The notes under the pieces are model-generated. The model saw only the letters and a list, made by a program, of their open reading frames with translations, searched no databases and was not told where the DNA came from. From Prosthecobacter vanneervenii (GTDB lineage Bacteria > Verrucomicrobiota > Verrucomicrobiia > Verrucomicrobiales > Verrucomicrobiaceae), in NCBI RefSeq assembly GCF_014203095.1, contig NZ_JACHIG010000005.1, positions 248,001 to 312,000 on the forward strand: a DNA stretch of 64,000 nucleotides, written 5' to 3'. The translations under genes and the position numbers were made by a program. The first letter of the stretch is position 1; every line of letters begins with the position of its first letter. Positions 11,001 through 18,326 of the stretch are shown here, one piece after another.

Positions 11001-11196
11001 GGTGGCGAAGCAACTGCTCTCCAAAGTTCAATCTCTCCTCGGAACAATGTGGAAGGGCACCCAGCAAGGACGGTCCAAGCTGCAAGACGTGATCAAGGAC
11101 ACCCTCGATGAAGGTCTGCCCAGAGCCTACGACAAGCCCCTCTACGAGGCGAAGGTGGAGGCGGTCTTCGAGCACTTCTACGAGACGGCGGCGTGA
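8008..11196 (+). CDS. hsdR: Type I restriction enzyme motor/endonuclease subunit HsdR
   Basis: 1062 residues, normal for HsdR. The N-terminal nuclease domain shows PDLIGFVNGLPLVVVELKKP (PD-ExK catalytic residues, about 150-172). The SF2 translocase follows with Walker A FWQTQGSGKSF (about 300-308), the DEAH box in VLTDEAHRSQ (about 398-402), motif III FTGTPL (about 430) and motif VI-type IARANRVYPG (about 690). The C-terminal ~250 residues are the helical domain that contacts HsdM. It translocates and cuts unmethylated DNA. Its ATG overlaps the stop of the HEPN-like gene. Only 20 bp separate its stop from the polymerase fragment on the other strand. Confidence 0.95.
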   Translation: MSFSAYTEDQLVEQPAIGLFVELGWQTLSAAEETLGAGGTLGRLAKSEAVLPKRLEAALQRVNPMLPPEAITGALEELTRNRSAMSMAAANREMHELLKQGVKVSVPDKEHGGQKTELVRVIDWQNPVANDFLLVSQMSIQGPLYLRRPDLIGFVNGLPLVVVELKKPGVPAQQAFTDNLTCYKADIPQLFWGNALMIASNGTDSRVGSLTADWERFFEWKRIASENEPRRVSLEVMICGTCDKKRLLDLVENFILFSEHKAGLVKIVGQNHQFLGVNNAIAASLKARTEGHGRGGVFWQTQGSGKSFSMVFYSQKILRTVPGDWTFVIVTDRVELDEQIATTFKACGAVSESEGEVCHANSGGHLRELLRGNHRYVFTLVHKFQTDELLTDRRDVIVLTDEAHRSQYDTLAMNMRAALPNAIFVAFTGTPLIAGEERTREVFGDYVSIYDFQQSVQDGATVPLFYENRTPELHLDNPNLNEDIYALIEEAELSPEAEEKLQRELGNQYHLITRDDRLETVAKDIMNHFLGRGFQGKAMVVSIDKVTALKMHAKVQKHWVAEQTRVWKELEAASKMKPLKPGQSKRDFKDDYDAEKVRELQRRLDLLEHTDMAVIVSAEQNEVAKMAAKGIDIVPHRKRMNEEKLDELFKDPKEELRLVFVCAMWLTGFDAPSCSTIYLDKPMRNHTLMQTIARANRVYPGKQSGLIVDYANVFASLERALAIYGAGKDGKTPVRDKQELVEQLRAAMQEAMEFCQRQAVNLTAIHEASGMEKLHLLGEAVNALISPDELRKQFLAHEKLVRALYQAVKPDKAAIEFAPMCSLLATLADSIKLQTGEGETPDITPIMGRLNDLLDDSIGAEGFTIAEGQAGARHGVIDLSKINFEALAKKFKESKQKNLDIEKLKAAIRATLDKIVHMHRALRTDYQQKFEELIASYNAGSLNIDQLFAALLEQSRKLTDEQTRHVRENLLPAELVIFDILTRPAPELSDAERDEVKKVAKQLLSKVQSLLGTMWKGTQQGRSKLQDVIKDTLDEGLPRAYDKPLYEAKVEAVFEHFYETAA

Positions 11197-11216
11197 GATT
11201 GGAGAGCCATTAGAGC

Positions 11217-11527
11217 TTACAACACACGCGGCCCCGCCACCCTCCACACATCCAGCGTAAAGCCCTGGCCGTTATCGAAGGGCTTCACATCGCCAGTCAC
11301 CTGCACCACAGGATGCCGCACGGTAGCCAGGCCATGAGCGCGGTAAGCGGCAGCAAAGATTTCGCATTCCACGATGCCGGTGCGGTCACAGATGGATATG
11401 AACTTCATCGGCTGGCCGTCCTGCTGAAGGTGGGAGCGGCTGACGATGATGAGGCCGCAGATAGTCACGCGCTGGTTCTTGTAGTGGTGAAGCTCGGAAA
11501 TCGGGCAGTAGGTGCGCCAGTCCACAT
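11217..11527 (-). pseudogene. Duplicate of the 3' end of the dnaE-type polymerase gene
   Basis: About 310 bp, nearly identical to 60312-60621, encode the last ~103 residues of the polymerase ORF at the right end of the window: from PHVDWRTYCPISELHHYK through QRVTICGLIIVSRSH to VAGPRVL and the stop. Only three residues differ (N/H, Y/N, L/V). This is the OB-fold nucleic-acid-binding end of DnaE2. Identity begins at the stop codon and ends near 11527; upstream sequence is unrelated, so the fragment has no native start. An open frame to 11735 exists but the added N-terminus looks non-coding. Both copies lie on the minus strand, making a direct repeat ~49 kb apart. Confidence 0.85.
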
Positions 11528-11976
11528 GTGGAAAGGGGCTTGCGGTTCGGAGTGTAGGGCGCGTGGTGGGAACGTGTGGTATGGGCTTTTTATGCATTAA
11601 GTTTTGGCACATCATCAATGCCAACATTCCAACATGAGCACTAAAAGTGCTCTGCTCGAAGACATGTCGGTAGACTCGGTCGGCAAACGATGAATTGACA
11701 TCTGGGTAAAGGCAGGGTTGCTGAAATCGGGGCAAAGACTTCGGTTTAGATGTTCCAAAAGTCTGTTTTCAAGCCTCAGGCGTAAATTGCATCTCCACAG
11801 CCAGTCAGTCACCCAAGTTAGCCTTTTGAAATCAGTCTTTAGCTCGCACAGTTTCGCGGATGTCCAGCCACTCAGTGTTCATTCACTAGCTGGCCTGCTC
11901 GCGTTCGAAGAAGGGCTTTTCCATATCCTCGCGACTATCGAGTTCCATATTCACCTAATAATTTGTCAAAATCTCC
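11528..11976. other. Intergenic stretch, no gene recognised
   Basis: About 450 bp, less GC-rich than its surroundings, between the polymerase fragment and the flavoprotein gene. Short ORFs exist but none has recognisable character, and I found no tRNA or intact attachment site here. Confidence 0.5.
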
Positions 11977-12960
11977 ATGCCGACTCATGAACCTATCATT
12001 GATGTGCTGATCATTGGCACAGGTGTTGCAGGCCTAATCGCAGCACGTGAGATAAGAAACGCTGGCCGCAGCGTGGTTTTGCTGGATAAAGGACGCGGTC
12101 TTGGTGGCAGGCTGGCCACTCGTCGCATCGGTGCTGCCTCCTTTGATCATGGGGCGCAGTTCATCACCGCCCGAGATGCCCGTTTTGAAGAGATCCTCAA
12201 ACAGGGCAAGGATGCGGGCATGATAAGGGAATGGTGCCAAGGCTTCTCCACGGCAGCTGACGGGCACACGCGCTGGCGCGGCCAGCCAGCCATGACGGCT
12301 GTCGCCAAGTATTTGGCACAGGGCTTGGAAGCACGGATGGAAAAGCAGGTCGTAGCGGTAAGGAACACCGGCGACTGCTACTCTGCTGAGACCAGCACTG
12401 GAGAGATTTACTCCTCAAGGGCAGTGCTGCTCACGCCACCGGTGCCACAGTCTCTTGGGCTCCTGACAGCGGGTGAAATCGCCCTTGACCCTGAGATGCA
12501 AAAACGTCTTGAAGACATTCAATACGAACGCTGCCTGGCCGTCATGGCCGTGCTCAAAGGCCTTTCGTCAATTCCTCCTCCAGGTGGAATTGCGCCAGCT
12601 GGAGGACCGGTTTCATGGATCGCCGACAATCAGCTCAAAGGCATCTCCACGGAGCCAGCGGTCACGATTCATGCCAATCATGAATTCAGTCTCCAGCACT
12701 GGGATGAGGATCGCATGGAGGTCGGGCGGCTGCTCCTTGATGCCGCCGAACCGTGGCTGGGCGCCGAGGTGCTGAGCTACCAGGTCCACGGCTGGCGCTA
12801 CAGCAAGCCCATTCAAGTCGACATGCATCCCTGCGCCCTGTTACAGGCATCTCCGCCCCTTGTGATGGCAGGAGACGCCTTTGCAGGGCCGCGCGTGGAA
12901 GGTGCGGCGCTCTCGGGAATGGCCGCAGCAGAGATTGTGCTCGCCAACCTGCCGAGTTGA
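11977..12960 (+). CDS. FAD/NAD(P)-dependent amine-oxidase-type flavoprotein (renalase-like)
   Basis: 327 residues. The N-terminus has the Rossmann dinucleotide motif VLIIGTGVAGLIAA followed by an acidic strand end (VVLLDKGRGLGGRLATRR), and the FDHGAQFITAR block is typical of renalase-like flavoproteins. The C-terminus SPPLVMAGDAFAGPRVEGAALSGMAAA is the second FAD-binding motif. The family oxidises amines or aberrant NAD(P)H isomers; the substrate here cannot be told. ATG 11977 precedes the conserved start closely. Chromosomal in character; stands alone 160 bp before the lipoprotein gene. Confidence 0.85.
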   Translation: MPTHEPIIDVLIIGTGVAGLIAAREIRNAGRSVVLLDKGRGLGGRLATRRIGAASFDHGAQFITARDARFEEILKQGKDAGMIREWCQGFSTAADGHTRWRGQPAMTAVAKYLAQGLEARMEKQVVAVRNTGDCYSAETSTGEIYSSRAVLLTPPVPQSLGLLTAGEIALDPEMQKRLEDIQYERCLAVMAVLKGLSSIPPPGGIAPAGGPVSWIADNQLKGISTEPAVTIHANHEFSLQHWDEDRMEVGRLLLDAAEPWLGAEVLSYQVHGWRYSKPIQVDMHPCALLQASPPLVMAGDAFAGPRVEGAALSGMAAAEIVLANLPS

Positions 12961-13118
12961 GGAACTGCGGGCCATGATGCTTCACTCTTTTGGCATCAGC
13001 TATCGGAGCTGGCGAGGCGCATCCACCCGACCTGCCATTCTGACAAGTTTTGCTTAACATCGTCCACACTGGTGACGCCGTCCGTAAAGACGATGGCAAT
13101 TTCCCCACATCCAATGCC

Positions 13119-13982
13119 ATGAAACAAAAAACTCTGCTGCTCATCTTTCTAATGGGGCTCATCAGCTCCTGCGCTTCAAAGCAGATCTGCCCCCGTGCCA
13201 TCAACACCTCCGAACCTGAAGCACTCGCCCTTGTGGCAGCCTCGCAGGAGGCTCATGGAAGATTCGCCTTTGATCGTATCAAGGATCTGAGTGTTCGTTA
13301 TGAAGGCAAGTGGGCTTCCATCGGGCCACGCTTTCAGCCTGTGCTAGTGGACTCAAAGTTCCGTGGTGGGTCGGAGGAGAGGATGATACTCTCCCCCAGA
13401 ATCATCGCGCAATCTCACACCGGACCGGGAGGGGTGAAGAAAGTGCTGCGTTCGCCCGGTCAAATCGCCATTGCATACAATGGCAGGCCCACTGATGACG
13501 ACGAGACCGGGCAGGCCGCAGCGCTCGTGGCGGATGCCTACGCACTCTTTTTGCTTGGCCCATTTTACTTTCAGCAAAGCGGCACAGTCTTAGCCATGAA
13601 TGGTGAATCCTATGTAGATCAGGCTCTGTGTGATGAGGTGCTGGCCATTCTGCGCCCAGGTTTGGGCATGTCAGAAGAGGACCGCGTGATCCTCCACATC
13701 GACCGCAGCAGCAAGCTGCTGCGCAGGGTGCGCCTCACACTCAACGGCTTGGACAGCACCCGTGGAGCGGAGGTGGATGTGACGTTTCGTGATTTCAAGA
13801 AAATAGACGGTGTCCTTTGGCCAACCGACTTTGATGAGCGAATCCGCAGCCCATTCAAGCTGCACGCCCATCATTGGAATCTGCGCGGCCTGGATAGCAA
13901 TCGTGGTCTGACCTCTCGTGATTTAAAACTCGTCGAATGGACCCGCAAGGCCGCCAAGCCGAGCGCAGTCATCACGCATTGA
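13119..13982 (+). CDS. Predicted lipoprotein of unknown function
   Basis: 287 residues beginning with a signal sequence and lipobox (LLLIFLMGLISSC, cysteine ~18), so it should be lipid-anchored after signal peptidase II cleavage. The mature part is a mixed alpha/beta protein without recognised catalytic motif; RVRLTLNGLDSTRGAEVDVTFRDFKKIDGVLWPT resembles the outer-membrane lipoprotein-sorting (LolA/LolB-like) pattern of strands ending in 'DGV.WP', suggesting a lipid-handling fold. ATG 13119 is chosen because the signal peptide begins there. It ends 5 bp before the next gene and may be co-transcribed. Confidence 0.7.
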   Translation: MKQKTLLLIFLMGLISSCASKQICPRAINTSEPEALALVAASQEAHGRFAFDRIKDLSVRYEGKWASIGPRFQPVLVDSKFRGGSEERMILSPRIIAQSHTGPGGVKKVLRSPGQIAIAYNGRPTDDDETGQAAALVADAYALFLLGPFYFQQSGTVLAMNGESYVDQALCDEVLAILRPGLGMSEEDRVILHIDRSSKLLRRVRLTLNGLDSTRGAEVDVTFRDFKKIDGVLWPTDFDERIRSPFKLHAHHWNLRGLDSNRGLTSRDLKLVEWTRKAAKPSAVITH

Positions 13983-13987
13983 TCATC

Positions 13988-15004
13988 ATGGAAAAGGCTG
14001 CGGAATCACTCACCGGCCTCGCCATGGGCGGTTTCATCGGTGATGCCATATCAATGCCTGTGCATTGGTATTACGACCGCTCCGCTTTGCACCATGACTA
14101 CGGCACCATCCGCGACTACACGGCCCCCAAGTCTCCGCATCCTGGCAGCATTCTCTGGCGCTCTGAATACACCCCGATCAACGAGCGCGGGAACATTCTG
14201 CATGATCAAGCGCGGTATTGGGGACAACGTGGCATCCACTATCACCAATTCCTGCGGGCCGGTGAAAACACACTGAACCTCCAGCTTGCCAAGGTCTTGA
14301 TGGACTCCCTGATTCACAGCGGCGGCTACGATGCGGATGACTACCTTACGCGCTACATCGACTTCATGCTCACGCCCGGGAAGCATCGGGACACTTACGT
14401 CGAGGAGTGTCATCGCAAATTCTTCACCGCCTATGCGCGTGGCACTGCACCGCGAAAATGCGCTGGCACAGACATCCACATCGGCGGCCTGGCCCATGTC
14501 GGTGTGTTGAGCGCCTATTTCCGGGGCGACCTGGAGGCCACACGTAAAGCCGTTCGTGAGCACGTCAGCCTGACACACCAATCTCCTGAGGTGCTAGCAG
14601 CAGCGGACGCCCTGGCGAGGATGGCTTGTGACCTGCTCATTGGCACCCCCCTGCGTGAAGCCATACTCAACCATGGCAGCGCTTGGTTCTCTCAACGCAA
14701 AGCACTGGAATGGTCCAAAGATCCCGACGAGGTCGTGATCGGCAGACGTGTCAGCCCGGCTTGCTACATTGCTGAAGCATTCCCCGCATCATTGTATCTG
14801 GCATGGAAATATGCCGATAACTTTGAAAAAGGCATCACCGCCAATGCGAATGTGGGTGGTGACAACTGCCATCGTGGAGCGGTGATAGGCACTTTAATTG
14901 GCGGAGCTGTGGGCATTTCAAAGATGCCTCAAAGGTACATTGATGGCATCGACGATGCCACCCGCCTCCAATGGCAGATCGAAACCATCGTCACTCGTGC
15001 ATGA
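13988..15004 (+). CDS. ADP-ribosylglycohydrolase-family protein
   Basis: 338 residues. SLTGLAMGGFIGDAISMPVHWYYD at the N-terminus and ANANVGGDNCHRGAVIGTLIGGAVG near the C-terminus are the two conserved blocks of the DraG/ADP-ribosylglycohydrolase fold, which removes ADP-ribose from proteins or small molecules. The acidic metal ligands are only partly canonical (GDAIS and GGDNCHR), so catalytic competence is uncertain. ATG 13988 follows the lipoprotein stop by 5 bp. Its stop overlaps the ATG of the DUF2805 gene (ATGA), indicating one operon that the prophage later cut. Confidence 0.85.
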   Translation: MEKAAESLTGLAMGGFIGDAISMPVHWYYDRSALHHDYGTIRDYTAPKSPHPGSILWRSEYTPINERGNILHDQARYWGQRGIHYHQFLRAGENTLNLQLAKVLMDSLIHSGGYDADDYLTRYIDFMLTPGKHRDTYVEECHRKFFTAYARGTAPRKCAGTDIHIGGLAHVGVLSAYFRGDLEATRKAVREHVSLTHQSPEVLAAADALARMACDLLIGTPLREAILNHGSAWFSQRKALEWSKDPDEVVIGRRVSPACYIAEAFPASLYLAWKYADNFEKGITANANVGGDNCHRGAVIGTLIGGAVGISKMPQRYIDGIDDATRLQWQIETIVTRA

Positions 15005-15133
15005 AGACCCACCTCAGCAGTGAACAAGCCTCTTTCGTCGTCCGCCTCGCATGGGAGGACCGCACGAGTTTTGAAGAGATCCGAGAGCGGACCGGCTTGG
15101 TGGAAAGTCAGGTGATCGACCTCATGCGCCGAG
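15001..15133 (+). pseudogene. DUF2805/TIGR03643 gene, 5' part, split by the prophage
   Basis: ATG 15001 overlaps the preceding stop. The 44 residues left, including RLAWEDRTSFEEIRERTGL and VIDLMRR, are the N-terminal half of the small DUF2805/TIGR03643 protein. Beyond 15133 the frame runs into phage end sequence and stops at 15240. The missing half is at 51770-51868. Joining 15133 to 51774 restores one reading frame of 75 residues across ...LMRR-ELKSSSF... The family function is unknown. Confidence 0.9.
15130..15133 (+). repeat. Target-site duplication, left copy (CGAG)
   Basis: CGAG here and at 51770-51773 flank the prophage. The fifth base outward differs (C/G), so a 4-bp duplication, or a 5-bp one with one change, is indicated. 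Confidence 0.7.
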
Positions 15134-15140
15134 CGCAATC

Positions 15141-15288
15141 TGACAGAGGGTTTGAGCAGAGCCGGAAAAGGGCGGAAATCGCCGGAAAGGCCCGAAAATC
15201 AAGGGTTCCAGGGCATTCTAACGGCCCAGGGCAGGTTTGAGCAGTCCTGGGGCTGAAAGAGGCGTTTTGACAGCGGTTTGCGCATTGG
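15141..15288 (+). promoter_or_regulatory. Left-end transposase binding sites L1-L3 (predicted)
   Basis: Core GGTTTG(A/C)GCA occurs at 15149-15158 (preceded by TGACAG at 15141-15146), 15234-15243, and 15275-15284 (TGACAG at 15268-15273, followed by TTGG). The right end carries the same two types inverted. Three left sites recall the L1-L3 sites of Mu. Confidence 0.7.
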
Positions 15289-15380
15289 ACGATCAACTGG
15301 AAAGTGGCCTGTAGGTGTCTTACAGGCACATTGCACGGCCTTGTAACGGTGGCAAGCGAGCTGTGTATGAGTAGGGGGGT

Positions 15381-16181
15381 ATGAATACCAAACCCATCAT
15401 CCGCTGGCCTGGCGGAAAAACCAGGCTGCTCTCGCACCTGCTACCCCTCCTGAGGCCCCACACCATCTTTGTAGAGGCTTTTGCCGGGGGAGCCGCTCTC
15501 ACCCTCGCCAAGGAGCCGTCAAAGGTAGAAGTCATCAACGACATCAACGGCGAGCTGGTCAACCTCTACCGGCACGCGCAGTATCACCTGGACGCCTTGA
15601 TCCAGGAGGTTGAGTTCACGCTCAATGCCCGGGCGGAGCTGGAGGCCTTGATTGAGCAGCCTGGTCTGACAGGGCTCCAGCAGGCCGCCCGGTATCTGCT
15701 GCGGAACCGGTTGAGCTTTGGCGGCAGCGGCACCTCTTTTGCGGTGTGCCGGAAGCATGCCCAGCCCAGCCGGGCTGCGGTGCTAGAGAAGCTACGGGAC
15801 TTCAACGCCCGCCTGGACAAGGTAGCCGTGGAAAACCTCTCGTATGAGCGCCTGGTGAAGAACTACGACAGCCCAGGCACGCTCTGGTTCTTTGATCCGC
15901 CCTATACCGCTGGGGATACAGGCATGTACGCGGTCTGGAACCACGAGGAAATGGCAGCTTTTGCCGGTGTCGTGTCCGGCCTGCAAGGGGACTGGATTGT
16001 GACGGTGAACGATGCACCGGAAAACCGCGCCCTTTTCAAGGGGCATGAGATCCAGGCCGTGGAGACGCCTTCTGGAGCTGGAAACCGGCGCATAAGGCCC
16101 GATGCGACCTTTGGTGAAGTGATCATCCGAAGACGCATCAAACGCAGCCAGACAGCCTCTAGGAAGCTCCTGGCCGCGTAG
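15381..16181 (+). CDS. DNA adenine methylase (Dam/D12 class)
   Basis: 266 residues. IIRWPGGKTRLLSHLLP (about 7-23) and FVEAFAGGAALTLAK are the SAM-binding start of the D12-class N6-adenine methylases, and LWFFDPPYTAGDTG (about 170) carries the DPPY catalytic motif. It is preceded by a strong AGGGGGG ribosome binding site at ~15373 and a small CCTGTA/TACAGG hairpin (15308-15326). It lies outside the early operon, on the opposite strand, between the left end and the early genes, so it is probably an independently expressed gene that protects phage DNA from host restriction, as Mu mom does by other chemistry. Confidence 0.9.
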   Translation: MNTKPIIRWPGGKTRLLSHLLPLLRPHTIFVEAFAGGAALTLAKEPSKVEVINDINGELVNLYRHAQYHLDALIQEVEFTLNARAELEALIEQPGLTGLQQAARYLLRNRLSFGGSGTSFAVCRKHAQPSRAAVLEKLRDFNARLDKVAVENLSYERLVKNYDSPGTLWFFDPPYTAGDTGMYAVWNHEEMAAFAGVVSGLQGDWIVTVNDAPENRALFKGHEIQAVETPSGAGNRRIRPDATFGEVIIRRRIKRSQTASRKLLAA

Positions 16182-16184
16182 CGA

Positions 16185-16676
16185 TCAGAACGGAATATTA
16201 TCGTCCTTTGCAGCCTCTGTGCAGCTATCCTGCACAGGGGCTGCATGCTTTTTGCGGGCGGCAATGGTCTTGCTGAAATTGACCAGCTCGTGAAGCGGGA
16301 AATCGCGCCAGGATTTGACGCGGTGGCGAGCGACTTTGTACTCCGCGACTTTGGTGAGATAGGCCTCATTCAAGCCCTTGGCCTGGGCAGCCTTCTCAAT
16401 GCGCCAGATGACGTTCTGGCGCTTGTGCTCGGCCAGGGCGATCTCGGGGTTGGCGTCGGCATAGGCCTTGTCAAAGTTGGCGGGATCGGCCAGCCATTTG
16501 AGCTTGATCCACAGGAGGGTGATTTGATCCTGATTCAGCTTGCTGGTGCTCTCCTGGCCGGTGGCCGCAAAGGTGACATCGCGGCGGCGCTCTTCGTCCT
16601 TCACATTCCAGCCCTGGGCTCGGCATACATCGGGCCAGAGAGTGCCGAAATAGGTTTTGCGCTGCGAGGGGCTCAT
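16185..16676 (-). CDS. GemA-like protein (DUF1018)
   Basis: 163 residues from ATG 16676. The N-terminal part, SQRKTYFGTLWPDVCRAQGW followed by RRRDVTFAATGQES and KLNQDQITLLWIKLKWL, fits the Mu gp16/GemA family, which in Mu modulates host gene expression and DNA supercoiling. The basic middle (AEYKVARHRVKSWRDFPLHELVNF) is also like GemA C-termini. A GTG at 16772 would extend the frame by 32 unlike residues. It is the last gene of the leftward early operon, where Mu also places gemA, and its end converges on the methylase with 3 bp between. Confidence 0.65.
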   Translation of the reverse strand: MSPSQRKTYFGTLWPDVCRAQGWNVKDEERRRDVTFAATGQESTSKLNQDQITLLWIKLKWLADPANFDKAYADANPEIALAEHKRQNVIWRIEKAAQAKGLNEAYLTKVAEYKVARHRVKSWRDFPLHELVNFSKTIAARKKHAAPVQDSCTEAAKDDNIPF

Positions 16677-16729
16677 TGAACAGTGCGGGTGCGTGGATCG
16701 TAGGTCATCGTGGGTGGGAAAAGTGTTAT

Positions 16730-16963
16730 TTAGCCAGCTGCATTCCCGGTTCTTAGGTGCGAGTGACGCCACACAAATGATGGGTGAAGACTAACTTTTT
16801 TTTGGGTGATCTGCACATGAATCTTGGAGCCTGGAACCAAGGGGATAGTTAGATCTCCATAGGTGATGGACACCGAAGTCTTGACGGGGACCATGCTGCA
16901 GTCGGTGCAATACCTCTCACGGGAGAGCTTGCCACATTTGGCGCATGGAAATGGCTGGTTCAT
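16730..16963 (-). CDS. Small zinc-ribbon protein
   Basis: 77 residues starting at one of two adjacent ATGs (16966/16963). CAKCGKLSRERYCTDC near the N-terminus is a CxxC...CxxC zinc-binding knuckle pair; the rest is a short beta-rich stretch. No specific family recognised. Located between the Rmf-like gene and the GemA-like gene in the early operon. Confidence 0.5.
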   Translation of the reverse strand: MNQPFPCAKCGKLSRERYCTDCSMVPVKTSVSITYGDLTIPLVPGSKIHVQITQKKVSLHPSFVWRHSHLRTGNAAG

Positions 16964-16994
16964 CATGGTGAGTCTGAGGGGGGCTGAGTAGATT

Positions 16995-17222
16995 TCAAGG
17001 GGCCTTTCGCAGTGAAGCTTTGAGTTCAGAGAAGAATCCTTCGTTTTGGTACAGCTCTTCAGCAGTCGGAGCGGGACGCATGGCGGCATCCTGATAGTTC
17101 CAGCCTGCGTACCATTCGGTGCGTGACTGGTGGGACATGCGGGCGTCGGAGATGTGGCAGGGTTTGCCAGCAGCGCGGGCCGCTTTGCCGTTGTGGAAGT
17201 GATGGCTCTCGGGCTGTTTCAT
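16995..17222 (-). CDS. Small Rmf/CrpP-like protein
   Basis: 75 residues from ATG 17222. GKAARAAGKPCHISDARMSH followed by EWYAGWNYQD has the G.AA..G....C...........W..GW pattern of ribosome modulation factor and the phage CrpP-like proteins. Rmf binds ribosomes to hibernate them. The ATG overlaps a TGA of the disrupted gene upstream (ATGA), as do most early genes here. Family assignment from a short pattern, so moderate. Confidence 0.5.
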   Translation of the reverse strand: MKQPESHHFHNGKAARAAGKPCHISDARMSHQSRTEWYAGWNYQDAAMRPAPTAEELYQNEGFFSELKASLRKAP

Positions 17223-17661
17223 GGCCTGCATTTCTGAATGAGCATCTCCAACTCGCAGGCCATGGCAAAGCCTGCACCTGCATTTCATCAAAGCTCGTGC
17301 ACCAAGGCAATGCGCGCTGGATAAGAACCTCTAGATAATTGGCCAGGTCCATGGCTTCTTCCTGGGCGTGGATCAGCCAGGCGAGCTGATTCAGGTCTGT
17401 GCGCGTGAGCTTGGTGCCGTATTTGAGCTGCCCAGCTTTGGAGCGTTAGGCGAGTTTTTGGGCAACAGCCACAGCTTCAGCATCTGGATCTGGGCCGCTG
17501 AGCATTTTGGCTCTGACCTGGTCAACAATAGGATCTCCGCATGATTGGATGGTATGGGTAGAATGTGCGCCGTCTCGTTCGTCCTGGGACATGGGGCAGT
17601 CACAGAATGGCATCAGGGATTTGTCGCCGCAGTGCGGGCATGGGGTGTTTGGAGACTTCAT
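17219..17661 (-). pseudogene. MazG-like nucleotide pyrophosphohydrolase, disrupted
   Basis: The frame starts at ATG 17661 with a CPHCGDKSLMPFCDC zinc-type head, then DPIVDQVRAKML, and is stopped by an in-frame TAA at 17446-17448. In the same frame past the stop it continues as RSKAGQLKYGTKLTRTDLNQLAWLIHAQEEAMDLANYLEVLIQR, which is the familiar phage MazG-type signature (YG..L.R.DL..W..HA.EE..D...YL). A further +1 shift is needed to reach a terminal CELEMLIQKCRP and the TGA at 17219 that overlaps the next ATG. So an ancestral single gene appears broken by a stop and a frameshift. Alternatively a 71-residue zinc protein is real and only the rest is relic. Confidence 0.5.
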
Positions 17662-17951
17662 GGCTTGGGCTTGTTTGATTTGCTCCAGAGAGGGTTGATG
17701 ATGGTGTCCTGGGGAAAGACATCGGCGTATGCCGAGACGGAAAAGCCGAGGTGCTGATAGACCCAGCGGCGGGTTTCAACAGTGCAGGTGCCTTCGCTTT
17801 TGACGGCGGTGGCAAGCTTGTTGAGATCAAGAGCCCCGCAGTAGAAGAGCATGTCGAGAGCGCGGAGGCGTGGAAGGCGCTGAACGCCGTCTTTATCCAC
17901 CCGGATGCGGATCAGTTTGCCGTTGATCTGAATGGTGCAGTAGCGGCTCAT
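17658..17951 (-). CDS. Hypothetical early phage protein
   Basis: 97 residues. No family recognised. The N-terminus reads CTIQINGKLIRIRVDKDGVQRLP, a beta-hairpin-like start, followed by helical sequence. Its stop overlaps the ATG of the next gene (ATGA at 17658-17661), arguing that it is translated within the early operon. Confidence 0.55.
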   Translation of the reverse strand: MSRYCTIQINGKLIRIRVDKDGVQRLPRLRALDMLFYCGALDLNKLATAVKSEGTCTVETRRWVYQHLGFSVSAYADVFPQDTIINPLWSKSNKPKP

Positions 17952-17954
17952 GGC

Positions 17955-18326
17955 TTACGCGCCCTCCCTCTTTGAACGGTTGATTACTCCGACAGAGTGT
18001 CCTGTGTGCCAGGCTTCCAGCAAAAGAACACAGCGAGGCGTGTAGGCGGTGATGAGCTGGGGCAGGTGTTTTTCGTTGCCCTGTTCACCGTCATAAAGTC
18101 CCATGTCGAAGGCGATATGCTCTTCTTCAGAGTGGCCGCAGTCGCTTTTGCAGCCACCGGTGTCAGGCACGTATGAAGGGTGCTCAAGAATAGGTGAATC
18201 AGCTTCAGCCAAAGCCGCCGCAAAAAGTCTACGGCAAAAACCTGCCAGTGTCATATTTTTGGACTTGGCCAAGTCGCACAGCTTTTGGTGCTGATCGTCT
18301 TCAATATAAGCTCCGGCGAGTTTCAT
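17955..18326 (-). CDS. Small protein with ribbon-helix-helix-like N-terminus
   Basis: 123-124 residues from one of two adjacent ATGs (18329/18326) behind AGGAGG. MKLAGAYIEDDQHQKLCDLA followed by KSKNMTLAGFCRRLFAAALAEA resembles a ribbon-helix-helix DNA-binding unit (strand, helix, turn, helix). The C-terminal part contains CKSDCGHSEEEH and is unassigned. The start overlaps the stop of the MuB-like gene. A transcriptional regulator of middle or late phage genes is possible; no Mor/C-type activator was otherwise found. Confidence 0.55.
   Translation of the reverse strand: MKLAGAYIEDDQHQKLCDLAKSKNMTLAGFCRRLFAAALAEADSPILEHPSYVPDTGGCKSDCGHSEEEHIAFDMGLYDGEQGNEKHLPQLITAYTPRCVLLLEAWHTGHSVGVINRSKREGA

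Noticed and set aside
11217..11735. 172-residue ORF as a real OB-fold protein
   Set aside because: The last ~103 residues are a copy of the polymerase end; the first 70 have no coding character or ribosome binding site.
11528..11976. Right-hand attachment site of the integrase element
   Set aside because: I looked for the tRNA T arm/acceptor sequence here and did not find it.
11718..11990. 90-residue ORF before the flavoprotein gene
   Set aside because: No domain, overlaps the start of the flavoprotein gene, and the region looks non-coding.
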